This document shows positions 35,500 through 47,878 of a DNA stretch of 64,000 bases, piece after piece. The notes under the pieces were generated by a model. It made no database searches, was not told the DNA's origin, and saw only the letters and a list, made by a program, of their open reading frames with translations. Position 1 is the stretch's first letter. The number at the start of each line of letters is the position of its first letter. Source of the stretch: Spirodela intermedia (taxonomy: Eukaryota; Streptophyta; Magnoliopsida; Alismatales; Araceae); assembly GCA_902729315.2 (NCBI GenBank), contig LR746268.1:9183005-9247004 (forward strand), in the 5' to 3' direction. Both the position numbers and the translations under genes were made by a program.

Positions 35500-38400
35500 C
35501 TTAGTATTATTGTTATTCCCTCGGGAGCCTGGCCCTGGCCATGGTCTTCGCCAGTCGGTCGGCGCAGCGGCTTCACCGATGCTCCCCGCTGACACACAAC
35601 GACCGCTCTGTTACTCAATATGACTGCAAGGTCTATTTTTTGATGCGTGCCGTGCCTCGACTCCAGGGCAATAATTCCTCCATGTTTGGGTCACTTAAAT
35701 CAAATCGCAGCGGGGATCCGGATCTTATCGTCGCCGCTCTCTTATCTCCCCGTCATCGTCATCACCAGTCATTACCACTCCTGATGATTCTTCTGCTGCT
35801 GCATGGAGTAGGGTAATCTGGCATTTGCTCGGAGCAGTAGAACACATGGGAAGCCGAGGAGTCGGTGGCGCTGGCTTTCCCCCTCCTCGTCGACTCCGTC
35901 TTCCCCCTCCTTTCTTTGTGTCTATCGCATACTTTCTCAGCCTGGGTAGCCCATTTTCTTACTGGCGGTCACTATTTTGTGTCTTCTTGGTAGCTCCTCC
36001 TATAAGTCGAATGCATCTAAAGCAAAGATCTTAACCAGGACTTTAGTCGTGATGTCCATCCGCCGAGGTGGATTGAACCATCCTCCTGTCGGGTCCGCCT
36101 CTTCCCATTTCGTCTCCAGCATGATCTCTCGGGTCGTACTGGAGCTTCTCTTCCTCGGCTGTACCCGGGTGGCCGGTGTGTGCCGGCCGCCATGGCCACA
36201 GCCCGAGGGGATGACGACAGTGAGAGGAAGAGATGCGACGGCTGCTGAGAACCGAGGATTGTGTAACTTGTCCGTTCTCCCCTTTTTCTTCGTCAGCAGT
36301 CAAAGTGAGTCACAGCAGAAAACCCTCAACCAAACGTCCTTAGTTATCACTAGCAACAAAATGAGATTAGGCGTGGCACTTCCGAGAAGGTGACCCTTCT
36401 CTTCTTCTTGTTGAAAAATCCCTTCAGTGCCTTCACGGGTCCAGTGATCACACTGTTCAGCCTTTCGTCCTTATTCGTGTCATCATCATCATAATCATTG
36501 CTGAATTTTGACTAGACGGTTCCGGAGACATCCCAGGTACGGGAACTGGGGACTTATGTGGCCCAGCTCCTCCCTTCCACGCTATCACCACTGGTTCTAA
36601 GTAGTACGACACAGACGCGCCGCTGCCGTTGCCTCTGCCCAACCCCAACTCATGCTCTCTCTCTCCCTCCCTCAACCTCCCCCCCCCCCCGTTTTAAGTG
36701 TTCTGCAGTTGCAGATGTGAGCGTGCTCTATCGCCCGTTGATGCACACACATTCATTACCAGCACTATTATTATCGTTATCCAGTTCGGAGTTCGGGAGG
36801 CCGACGCGAGCTCCACTGCATGAGCTTGCCATGGCAGAAGGAATATCCGATGATAAATGAAACCTGACAACCCCCCCCCCCCCCCAATCTCCAACGCTGC
36901 TATATTTTGGAACTAAATGAGATCTAAGGTTGGAACCTTCGTTCTTTTTTTCTTTGCTCTTCTGCTGGTGAACCTCAGTGAACTCGGACGAGTGCCTGCT
37001 GACCCGGATGCAGGAAATGTGGCTGGACTACCATTTCACAGTGGAGCAGGAGTTCGGCTCTTTCGCCTACTCTTTCTTCGGCTTCAATGGTAAGCTTCAC
37101 TGCAAACTGATCCTTTGAGTCTACCAACCGCGGAGTCTTCTCGGGTTAAGCTGTTCTGCGGACGTGAGCAAGTGCCTGCCGGATGGGGTTGCAGGCACCT
37201 CTGGGGTATGGAGGATCGCGGCGCTGAACGAAGCCGGGGGTTGGAAAGACCGGACGACCGTGGAGGACATGGATTTGGCCATCCGAGCCAGTCTTAAGGG
37301 CTGGAAGTTTGTCTACCTCTACGATGTTAAGGTACCTACAGATATTTCTCTCCTCCCCTCCGATGGTAATTATTTCTGTCTTCTCCTGGGAATGCTCATG
37401 TCCCGTGGGATTCGACCCGCCGAGCCAGGTTAAAAAAGAGTTACCAAGCACGTTCAAGGCCTACCGCTATCAGCAGCATCGGTGGTCTTGCGGTCCAGCG
37501 AACTTGTTCAGGAAGATGGTAGTGGAGATCGCGTGGAACAAGGTCAGTCGGCTCGGATTCCTCTTATTCAGAATTCGAAAGTTGAGGATGAGCCCTTCGA
37601 CAATGCTCACCGGTGTTATATTACACGCATAAAAGTTACGGAAGCCAAGTAATGCAATATGAAAACCTGCAGAAAGTGTCGCTGTGGAAGAAGATCCATG
37701 TCATCTACAGCTTCTTCTTCGTGCGGAAGATCGTAGCCCATATCGTCACCTTCGTGTTCTACTGCGTGGTGATTCCGGGGACCGTGTTGGTTCCGGAGGT
37801 GGAAATCCCAAAGTGGGGGGCCGTCTACATACCCTCCATCATCACCCTCCTCAACGCCGTTGGAAGTCCTAGGTCCGTCCAGTATAATTCACCCTCCATC
37901 ATCACCCTCCATGTCCATCCACACACTTCACTGGCTATTCACACGGTCCCATGATATGTGCGTCTTCCTTATCTCATTTTTCATTGAAAAACAACAGGTC
38001 GTTACATCTTGTGGTATTCTGGGTCCTCTTCGAGAATGTCATGTCCCTCCACAGGACCAAGGCGACCTTCATCGGGCTGCTGGAGGCAGGTCGCGTGAAC
38101 GAGTGGATTGTCACCGAGAAGCTTGGAGATGGGCTCAAGGTCAAGGCGGGGAGCAAAGCTCCGAAGAAGATTCGTCTCCCCATCGGCGACAGGTAATTTC
38201 GTAGTCATCATCATCTTTCTGGCTGTGGGGACGTTGGTTCTACGGATCGGAACCCAGAGTTGTTTCCGTAGATCTCTAACTTGTGGTCGCCGTGAATCAC
38301 CACCACCACCACCACCAGAGTGCACCTAACGGAAATCGGAGTGGGCGCCTATCTCTTCTTCTGCTCGTGCTACGACGTCGCTTTCGGGAAGCGCAGCTAC

Positions 38401-38502
38401 TTCGTCTTTCCCTTTCTCCAGGCCGCCGCTTTTGCCGTGGGTTCGGATATGTCGGGACCTTCGGCCCCGACACCTAGCAACCGGTCCCCCTTCCGCCGGT
38501 GA
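34419..38502 (+). pseudogene. CSLA: Cellulose synthase-like A (glucomannan 4-beta-mannosyltransferase), disrupted copy
   Basis: Nine exons: 34419-34703, 34860-34958, 35179-35431, 36979-37089, 37195-37331, 37429-37542, 37673-37872, 37998-38192, 38319-38502. Splice phases all match and the length (about 526 codons) is normal. GT2 landmarks are intact: [31 protein letters not shown], an N-terminal membrane helix and several C-terminal ones. Two defects stand out. Codon 68 is TAG (34620-34622), where relatives read Trp-Glu-Pro across the site (here Cys-stop-Pro). Near 38440, a net one-base frame loss puts the final GFGYVGTF segment out of frame; its natural stop would be at 38477. Family members polymerise mannose and glucose into (gluco)mannan in the Golgi. 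Either this is a recent pseudogene, since constraint elsewhere looks intact, or these are assembly errors. Confidence 0.85.
35450..35496. repeat. (TC)n microsatellite just inside CslA intron 3
   Basis: About 47 bases of pure TC dinucleotides begin 18 bases after the donor at 35432. This is the longest dinucleotide tract in the window. Being pyrimidine-rich, it could act as a splicing signal or vary in length between individuals. Confidence 0.95.
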
Positions 38503-39371
38503 ACGGCAAATAAAGAAGAGCGTCTGTTAGCCACCGGTGTACATCACCCTATTCTCAGTTCCATTGCGTACTGCATCAATCTTGGAAGCTTTCCCGTGCA
38601 TCTCTCTCGTCAGCGACGACGGTGCGATGCGGTGCGTGGCTCCTGAGAAGAACCGTCATCCTTTCTTCTGCTCGTAGAATAAGTATTCCAACGTCTTGTG
38701 AGCCTTTTCCCTGTAAACTCTCCGGAGAGACCTTCCTGCATTGCTTCACCTACAAGAGTGGAGAGAAAGAAACGAGAGCAACAACGGCCAGACTCAGACT
38801 CCCCCGCATCAAATCTCTGCTGCGGGCGGTTTCGACAATCGGGGAGGTTTCCATTTGCCCTGCTTCCATTATTTCGAAAACGGAACATCGAAGGTTGCAC
38901 GGGCACGGTGAGCCTCGTTCTTGCTTATCTGCCGATCGAGTTTATTTCCCTTAGAGAGCGCAGCCTCCCGCCCCTCATCTCCCGAGTCCCACGTCGAGAA
39001 GGGCGGTTTCGAAGAAACAGAGAGGCAAGGCATACTATGCGATGTTGTGCACGGCTTCTCCAGCGACAAGAACCATAAACACCGACGGAGCAAAGAACCA
39101 GTGGGCTGATAAACTTCCCCGTGGCTGTTTCACCATAAAAATTAAAAAACAAACAAACAAAAAAAACCGCATATCTTTCCTCCGAACTCAGGACGAGATC
39201 TACAAACCCTCAGCTATTGGACTTCCCACGAGCCACGCGAGAATAAAGCTTGTGTCGCCACATGAATGCCGGTGACTACGACGAGTCCCAGCTGGTATAT
39301 AGGCGAAACCGCCGGCCGCCAAAACCACTGGATATGAGAAAAAACTGCGGTTGGAAGCCTTCTCTCTCCTC
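38503..39371. other. Intergenic region between convergent CslA and helicase-like genes
   Basis: The block should hold the two 3' untranslated regions. It has a short A-rich run near 39140-39165. No supported gene or repeat was seen. Confidence 0.55.
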
Positions 39372-42300
39372 TTAGGAAGAATCTACGGCGGCTCCCGAAC
39401 CCAAGAGGCTGTTGAGAGGCAACCGACGTGCTGGTTCTTTCACCAACTTGAGCAACAGCCCCGAGGAACACCCCTTGTGTTCGTCACCGAAAACCACAGT
39501 CTGGGGATCTCCTGAAATATGCCCTCTGATGGATTTAATGTCGTCTGCATACCCAGAGGCTATTAAGCTCCCCAGTCCATCAAGAACCTGCACAAATTCA
39601 AAATTTTCAGATGAATAATCGAAAATAAGAATACGACGAGGATAAGTGTCGCGTACCAAAGAGTATAATGCCCACCAACATTAACAACCTATATGTTAAA
39701 ACCACATTCAGCGCAGGGAGTCCAAACAGCCCATGATTATCAAATGTGCGACCTGATTAACTTACTTGCCTACCAGCTTGTTCAAAGGGATACACTTTGT
39801 TTTCTGTGATTAAGAAATCAAGGAAAACTAACAATAAAGCTCCTCAACTTATTAATCAATAATATCATCCAAAAGAGCACACAGAGACGAAATAATAAAC
39901 AATTATCTGTGGGGCTTGTTTTGGTTCCATATATATCATAGATAAAGTAGTAAGAAAATTGACGCATAGATTAATCTAGAACGAATAACTTACCAACAGC
40001 GATACACCAGAGACGTCAAGAGCTCCCATGGAAACAAGAGAAAGAAGACGATCAGGAGTAGAAACAATGAATTCTGGCTCACAACTCCTCAAACTGCAAA
40101 AGAAAAAAATGCTTAGATAATTAAGCAAAAAAGGCGGATCACATTAATGCAATTCAGTCGGCTACTTGCCAAGAGAATTCAACCAGATGATCAGAGTGAC
40201 TGATTGTTGACTTTAGTTTCAGCAGTCATGATGCGTAGGCAAACATAGTCGCAACAACACTTAAAGTTGCACATACACCAGTCAGTGAGTATATAACTAC
40301 GGGATTGCTTTAGATGGAAGGACAAGACGCTGGGATCTCGTAGTCATTGCCATCATCGTCAGCCTTGTGACATGAAACAAATAGAGCCAAATAGAACAGG
40401 TCTCTCACCTGCTGCCCTACATGACATGGGCATCATGAGAACCTGATCAGAGAAACTTTGAACTTAGGGGATCCATCGAGAGACCTTCAAAGATCGGCTA
40501 GCAAAAAAAGAAAAGAAAAAAAAAACTGCCTTCATGTCTGCACAATTTAAGCACGTGCAATTTGAGGTACGATCTCAAGGTTCTAAAGACATTTTTGAAC
40601 ATTCTGGGCAAAGAAAAGGAGAGAAGAGTTTGGAACGGGGATGTGTTTTCACCCAGGCTGAGCTAATACATCTAACCTTCTTCTGGTGAAAGAGACGAAT
40701 AAAAATATATGAGAATAAATCTATACGATGGTAGAAACTTTCAGCTGTTCGGAGCACCAGAGTGCAATTTACTTTCACGATATATTCTGTACAAAACGGG
40801 ATTATATGCTCTCCTTTTTTTTTCTCTCACTTATATTGAAAGACTGCAATCGAATGAATCAAAAGCAACATTTCATAGAAGGTTACTATCATACTAAACC
40901 AACAAAAGTTATAGATTTCCTCGTTTTATCTTCAGATCAGACAATTTGTGTTCTCCAGAATACAAAAGAATACTCTTCTGGATGCAAAACAACGATTTTA
41001 GAAGCACATTTTTTGCTAAAACACCTTAGATAATATAGACAACTTGATAGCAGTTGTTTTCAATGTGGCCCTCTAACTGAAATGCGTGCTTTGCAAAATG
41101 CAGTGTACTTATAAAAAAAAACAAAAACTAACTTGTCCTTACTAATCCTTATTTTGTGTTACTGCTCCTAGGAAGGCTTAATGAAAACTTTCATGGTAAA
41201 TCTTCCTTCGCTCCAGCTGGAAAGGACCACAATGCTACCCAGAGCCCTGAATAATTCAATACGGAAGTAACTTCTAAGGGTCACTTATGAGGAATCTCAA
41301 GTAAATAACAGGAGTCCATCACTTTTAGGTGAGAGTTGAAAAGTCGAAGCCTGAGAATCCCTCGCCTCAGACACCACAAATTTGTTAAGATTAGTTCCCT
41401 TTGTTAATTTCAACTTATATATTTTAAGGAACTACCAGCAATCATTGTGATAAGTAAATTCCAGAATAAAACTCTGTAACCATGAAACCCCAAGGCATCG
41501 GGTAATCAAGGTAGAACGGACATTTTTATGTGTATCTGATGAATAACTCCTCTTGGATGGTTTACTGTAACGGTACAGTATGATGGAACATGATATCACT
41601 AATGTTCAAGTTACATTAGAATCCATGAATCATACTGAAAAATTAAGCTGAGATAAATCTGCAATTATCATAGACCGTAATAAAAAATAGATGATATAGA
41701 ATGAAACCACAATCAATTGGCAATATATGAAATTGGAAAATATATGCAAAGCCACATGCATCAACAATCCACTTATCTTAAGCATCCTTCTCTAGAAGGC
41801 ATATTCTACCCTAGTATTAAAAATAAATACAAGGAGATGGAGGGTTATACCTAATATGTTTTTGTGTGCGCTTCTCTGTGTGGGTGGGTCGGTGGGTGGG
41901 AGAGAGAGAGAGAGTCAATGTTTCAAAGCCAATTTATATCTCAATTGATTTACATATAATTGCGTAAATATAAGGGACGAAAAGGTAACGAATTGAAAGC
42001 ATTTGTACTCACCCGTGAACCTGATGATCCAGCAATGCACCTGGATGCAAGCTCACTGTATGGACTCCAAGGGCCTTGAGTGGTTTGCAGAGTGACCGGA
42101 CCTAAAGGACAGCAATGACCTTTCCCCGTCAACAAAAGGCAAACTAGGAAAGCATCCTCAATGGGAAGAGTTCTGAGATCTCAAAAACACACAATACTTG
42201 CGATTTTTATGTTTTTTACCTCGGAGGCTTTATCTTGAGATGGGACGAGTAATACGAGGAAGGGGCTAGGAACAAGAAGACCTTCTTTCTCCTTTCTTGC

Positions 42301-43235
42301 AATGATATCGGAGGCTATTGACACAAGCCAAGCTATCTGCTCTCGGCTTGCACAATCCCCAGTGGAATCCACAATGTCCAATCCAGACAAGCGGCTCTTC
42401 CAAAAATCGATCCCCCATTTACAAGCTAAGAGTGGCGATTGCTGGCCCGTGCCCACCTGGTCCAAGTCATCAGTCTCGCCCATCTCCCAATCCAGGGAGG
42501 ATGCTTCCTGGATCGCCTTCAGACATAAAATGAGGTACTTCGAGACCCGGTCATCAGAATCGACATCAGCGCCACCTTCGCCTTTACCTATTTGGTGTCG
42601 CAAACCATTGGCCGCCGATGAAGGCTTTGATGGTACCGGTAACACAGGCTTCTTTCTGCCATTGCTCTTCCTAAGGAGAGAAGCCGCCTCTTTTTGCCTC
42701 TGACAAAGATCGGTGCTCATTTGCATCTCCTTCTTAGCCACGGGATCATTAAGGTCATTGAAGGGATCCTCTGGGGTTGGGAGAGTGAAGCACATCCCCT
42801 ACATGGGAATAGACAACCGGTGGATACAGAGATGTCTCAAACATTGATTAAAGAAGGCTAAAAGAAGGCCGGTCTTGCACCGCGTCACGGCCTCATATCA
42901 AAGTACACGTTCATGATTAGAAACTCAGCCGTTAAAACCTCAGGCGAGGAAGAAGAAGGCCGGGAGAAAGAGGAAAGAAGTATAGAGGGGGCGGTCTTGC
43001 GGCGTTTTCCGATCTTGCAGCGAACAAGATCGGTCGGCAAGTAGTCCGGAGAAACTAGAGCCACAGCACAGCATCTCACCTCGCATATACGACGCTTGCC
43101 GGTCTTGCGGCGGCGCTTAGCAGCGATGATAGCGGCAACGCGGGAGGAGACGGACTCTTTGCTCTTCAGAGACCGACCCTTCCTTCTCTGCGCCCGATTT
43201 CTCTTTCGAGCCACCGCGTCGTCCCCTTTCGCCAT
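39372..43235 (-). CDS. DEAD-box-helicase-related protein lacking the DEAD box
   Basis: Five exons in transcription order: 43235-43080, 42798-42220, 42101-42013, 40093-39994, 39587-39372. All phases match and they give 379 residues. The start MAKGDDAVARKRNR is followed by a strongly basic, probably nucleolar/nuclear segment (residues 9-52). Residues 53-245 include GMCFTLPTPEDPFNDLNDP and a helicase-like N-lobe start (PLLACKWGIDFWKSR, VPSPFLVLLVPSQ). Later exons give VRSLCKPLKALGVHTVSLHPGA, then FIVSTPDRLLSLVS, which matches the helicase Ib TPxR motif, then VSLLVLDGLGSLIASGYAD, which occupies the place of DEAD. The protein stops soon after, without the second RecA lobe. A P-loop of GKT type is not seen. 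The family is clear, but an active ATPase is unlikely. I recall no named role. Confidence 0.75.
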
Positions 43236-44189
43236 CGAGCGGCACAGTGGACAGGGATGGCGGTAGGCTCTCCTCTTCGCCTCGGGCTCTGCCTGCCGCC
43301 CTCGCTCCTCCACCGGGCGACACAGCGGGGGGAAGGGAGAGGGGGGAGGGGGAGCGCAGCGGCGGCGCTGTGGCTTGTGTTATTATCGAATCGAGGTGAG
43401 AGGGTTCTCTGTCCCCTGCCAGAATGCCCGGTGGTTGGGTGGGCTCTCATTTGTTGGGCCCAGGTGGACTCGGAGCGCTTGGGCCCGCAGATGGGAAGGT
43501 GATGGAAGCCCAAGATGAGACGGCCGACGGTTGACCCCAAGGTGAACTTTGACGAACCAGGAACGGAGGACAGAAGCTGGAATTAATGTAGGAGTATTGG
43601 CTACAGAGAGGCCTCTTCGAGATGGCGGGTCTCCGGGGTTCTTCCGGTTCTTATAAGCGAGGGCTGCCGGATTACCGGGGTCATTCTATCCGAATCTTCG
43701 TGGTCGCTTAACGGCCCGACCAGCCCTGCTAATCGTTAGGCAGATCTTAACGGTCGTCGTCCTCGGCCATCGCCGACCGTTCGGCTGTCATTTGCGCAGG
43801 ATCCGTATACCTACTTCTCTTTGCAACCGGATCAGGGATTGTGGCCCATGTGGATAATTAGTTGAGGCTAGGGCCCCAACAGAAGGGCCTAATAGATCGA
43901 CAATACTGTGCGCCATTTCGCTAAGACGTTCTCGTGGCGCGCTAATCGATCACTTAGTCTTGACGACAGAAGACGAAAAAACGCCAAGAGGAGGGGGGGA
44001 GGCCTCAAAACTCGCAAATCCAAGTACGGACGGTTCATAAAGACTTTTGCTACTGCAAGTCTCTCGGAATTTCGCGGCGGCGCCCCGACGACATTAGAGC
44101 GCTTGGGCTCTGACGGCTCCGGCGCCGCGCTAATATACAGAAGCATCGGGGGATTTGTTTGGGGTGGGGGGAGCAGTCTCGTTGCCTCC
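43236..44189. other. Intergenic region, promoter of the helicase-like gene on its left side
   Basis: The left part is GC-rich and should hold the minus-strand promoter and leader for the gene starting at 43235. The right part is the downstream side of the small gene ending at 44190. Frames present are overlapping and unrelated to any family I know. Confidence 0.5.
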
Positions 44190-44594
44190 TCAGTCCAGCC
44201 CCTCCTCTGGTCCGTTCTTCTCCTCCGCCTGCTGGCCCTCATCCCCCTCGCCGGTGAGGGGCTCGTAATTTGGGTCGCCCTCGTCGATCGCCGCGGGACC
44301 CGGATCGAGCTGTGAGTGGACGACGTCGTCGGGTCCCTCCCAGGTGTACTTGCCGCCGCGCCCGGACTTGGGGGGGCTGCCCTTGAGAGTGAGGCCGTCG
44401 ACGGGGTGCCGCTCCATGCGGTACATCCCCCTCTCGCTCAGCTTCCGCTCCATGTACCGAAGGGTATCCGGGTGGCGCGTCTCCGGCAACGCCACCTTCT
44501 CCACCCGATGCCGCCCCTCCTCGTCTCCGTAGACCACCCGCTTCACAGTCCCCCGCTTCGACCTCACCACCTTCGCCGCCTCCCCCTTCTCCAT
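44190..44594 (-). CDS. Small conserved plant protein, function unknown
   Basis: Single exon, 134 residues, starting MEKGEAAKVVRSKRGTVKRV. The central part has the blocks VALPETRHPDTLRYMERKL, YRMERHPVDGLTL and SGRGGKYTWEGP, which I recall as shared by short, hydrophilic, uncharacterised plant proteins. The C-terminal third is acidic (Glu/Asp/Gly-rich) and probably disordered. There is no signal peptide or membrane segment. The high charge and lack of cysteine suggest a soluble nuclear or cytosolic protein, but that is inference. Start and stop are clear and the codon bias is GC-rich like the neighbours. Confidence 0.7.
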   Translation of the reverse strand: MEKGEAAKVVRSKRGTVKRVVYGDEEGRHRVEKVALPETRHPDTLRYMERKLSERGMYRMERHPVDGLTLKGSPPKSGRGGKYTWEGPDDVVHSQLDPGPAAIDEGDPNYEPLTGEGDEGQQAEEKNGPEEGLD

Positions 44595-45005
44595 CTCTGC
44601 TATCCGCTTCCTGCCGGCCGACTGGTGCCGCCTAGCGCGAGCTCTGTACGTATGTATGGATGCAGGTCCACCGTAGAGGCGGTGAACTCGAATTGAGGCG
44701 GCAACTCTGTCACGTGGGCGACAATGCTCTGCTCGCCACGTCAGGGAGCCTCGTCACACTCATGCGCATTGATGGCGAGGAATGGCGAGCGCGAGATATG
44801 TCGGACGTTGATGGTGGATAAGAACGTTCGAGACCGGGGGCGCGGGTGAACGGTCCCAGAGTACAACAGCCAGATGTCCGGTCGACAGCAGGTGGGTCCC
44901 ACCTCCCTGATCAGTCAGAAATCGCCAGAAAGGGGAGGGAGAATTGGTCTGCCTGTCGGAGCCTGGCCGGCCGAACGAGCGCAGTCGCCGCACGGCGGGT
45001 GGAAC

Positions 45006-47878
45006 TCACTCCCCGGGCGCCAGGCGCACGTTGATGTCCGGGGAAGCCCCGCGCTCCGCTGACGACTGGAAGGCGTGCCAGCTGACCACCATCGGCGGCG
45101 GGGAAAAGGAGGAAGCTGGGCTCGTGCTGTCGATGCCGCTGATGCCCATGCTCTGCTGGTTCGGGCCACGGCTGCCGGTGCGCTGCTGCCCTGGTAAACC
45201 CGAGCTCGGCGTCTCGGAATCTTCATCGGGAATTGCCTGGGAAACGGGCCTAGCAGCTGTCGGCGCACCTGGAGAGGATAGAATCCTAGCAGCAGAAGCA
45301 GGGAGAGGCCTCGGTTTGTCGTGCTGCTGCTTCATGATGTTTGGCAGAAAGCTCCCCACCACAACCTGTTAATAAGACCACCGCCACCACAAGATCAGTA
45401 CACTCGACCTTTCCAGCGAGAGATGCGCGGCACTGGCTAGAGACCACAGGATGGATAAATGGATGGATGGATGATGACATTAAGGAATCTGGCCGGCTGG
45501 AGTACAGCATAACATGCGCAAAGAGTACTCGACAGACCAGACCCCCAGCAAATGAATGGCCTAGACATTGCAATGTAGAAACACCGAGGCCGCCGACAGC
45601 AGTTTGTCACTCATGACAGACACACTTTCAACTGGCTGTGACAATTTCGCTGGGGGGGCAAGGACGAGCAAGCACCTACAACTTCAGCTCGTGCTCTGTT
45701 TTAAGGAAAGATGCAGCAGGAGAGCGCACGGTGGAACGAATGTCACGACTCTGGTGCCGCCCCCGCCAGTTCCAGACCTACTCTGCATGTCTGTCTTGCT
45801 CGCAGCCAGGCAATCGGAACTCCCCGCAGCCGGACAGCAGTGTACTCTCCCCAGTGCCGCCTGCGAGCTGCCCTCCTAATGCCATGCATCATCGCTACGG
45901 CAGGGAATGTTGACGTGAACAATGGCACGGGAGGGGAACCAATGAGGTCCCATCGGGGAACTACTAAGTCAAATACATGTCCTCATCGCGACGACTAGGC
46001 TCCCGCGTCGCAAAGAAAACACGAGCCCCATGCCAAGCGCCGTTCAATCTCATGTAAAGAGCCATGACCACTCACGCAGCAGAAGCCCAACTCTACGCGC
46101 AATTCAAAGAGGAAGAGGAGCACGACATTACTTGAATAGGGCTAGCCGCCAGAAGCAAGCCTGCAACCCCGCCACCGACCATGCGACCATCAGGCCCTGC
46201 CAATGAGACGCTCATTCCGCCGGTTCTGCTGCGAATTCCCGCATTTGCTGTGGTTGTGAAGGACCCGGACAGAGAGATTATCTCAAATCGGCCCTGGGGA
46301 GAGAGATTGAGTAAGATGTCATCAGGAACTAATGTCATCGACTAGCCTCTTCAACAAATGTGATTGGCGATGAAGCCTCCTTGCTTAGCGCCCCTTATTT
46401 CCTTCCTTTCAGGTAGCGAGAAAACCCCAGGGCGACCATGAATCCGAGATCGACAACGACGTTATAAGAAGGAGAAATGAAATAAAAGCAGAATGAGCGA
46501 GCAGTATGAAGTCCGTACCTCATAGGTCAGTGTACCGCCGGAGGATCCTGGCTGGCGCAGGGTGACATTTGAGATGGACCCATTGGCAGAGAGTATGCAA
46601 ATTGCTCGGGGACCTTTTTGGGCGAACGAAAGTATCTTCGCGGCAACGTCCTGTAAGGGGAGGACCCCGAAGTTGACGGTGTTCAAGAAAAGAAAAAAAA
46701 GGAAATTTGAAGCAGGGCCGACGTAGCTTTAAAGAGGAAGAGGGGGATCGTATTTTCGTCGCTACTTGACGTCCACAACTTCAGTTACCTCTCCGGTGGG
46801 AACGGTGACGACGTGCGGCGTGAAATTCCCTCCGGCGGAGTGCGCGAACCACTCCCCTTCACAGAACACGATAAACTAGTAAGACAGTAAGCTCCACTGC
46901 TTTTCCTCAGGGTGGCAGGACAGCAATGACAGACAGAAGCTACAAAGAAGCAAGGTATTCAACGGGGTCTCAGCGTAAACGATGGAGAGAGAAAGATGGT
47001 GGTGGTGATGATGGTTTGCGTTCTGTAACCCGGTGGGCATTGCTTTTGAGGTTGGGTAAAGGGGCGGTCCCAACACCCACATGAGTACGTCTAGATAAGA
47101 GCGAAGGACGCCAATGGGTCTGCTCTGAAAATCTCTCGTAGGCTGGCCTTCATGCTGCAGCTGTTTTCCTTATTTCAATTCTACAGAGATATTGGGCAGG
47201 TCCAGCGCTCACCCATAAACAGGATTCCCTCAGTCCGTCTAACTGGCTACGCCCCTGTCTTGTGGTTCCATGGTTATCTCGTCGGATGGAAGCTCAGGTT
47301 ACAAGAATAAAACCGCTGAAAAAATGAGAGCGGATGGACCAGGGGGGAAAGAGAAGCCGAATGGAGAGGAGAAAGAAGGGAAAGCGTGCAACTTGAACAA
47401 GGTCGTCGGCACACTCACCCAAAACAGCGAGGAGTTGGCGCCGCCCGGAGCCCGGAGGCCGTCCCCGGCGCCGCTTCTCCCCCGTGGAGAGCTCCCCAGC
47501 GGAGGCTGGAGAGGAAGGGAACGCGGAGGATGGGGATACACCGCCGTCCGCCCTTTGTACCCCTCGCTTTTTCCCGACGAGATCCTCGCCGGCTGCGATG
47601 TTCCCCAAGGCCGTTGCCGATCCAAGCACCGTTTCCACGGCCGCCGCCCCCGGCAAGGGATGTGCCGGCTGGCCCATGCTCACGACCACCCCGATCCCGC
47701 TATTGGCAGGCGTGGCAGCAACATTAGCGGCACCAACCGAGGTCACGGGAAGAGGCGAGGCGGACGGCGACGGAGTCGGAGAGGGAGACTCGGAAAAAGT
47801 GTTGTCGTCCTTCCAGGCGCTTGCGCCGCCGCCGACTTCGCACCCGGAGGCGGCAGCGAGGTCCCCCTCGTTCTCCAT
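45006..47878 (-). CDS. AHL: AT-hook motif nuclear-localized protein (AHL, intron-containing clade)
   Basis: Five exons in transcription order: 47878-47419, 46856-46789, 46650-46519, 46293-46132, 45365-45006. All are in phase and they give 393 residues. The N-terminus is Ser/Pro/Ala-rich. The AT-hook core RGRPPGSGRRQLL sits at about 138-150 and would bind the minor groove of AT-rich DNA. The PPC/DUF296 domain runs from FTPHVVTVPTGED (about 163) through ICILSANGSISNVTLRQPG and GRFEIISLSGSF to SPIQVVVGSF. Residues 103-112 (GKKRGVQRAD) sit where relatives carry a first hook of RGRPRKY type, here lost. The C-terminal tail is Ser/Pro/Gln-rich. In the family, AHLs form trimers through PPC and act with other factors in chromatin and transcription. 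The multi-exon structure and GRFEIISLSGSF fit the intron-containing AHL clade. Confidence 0.93.
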
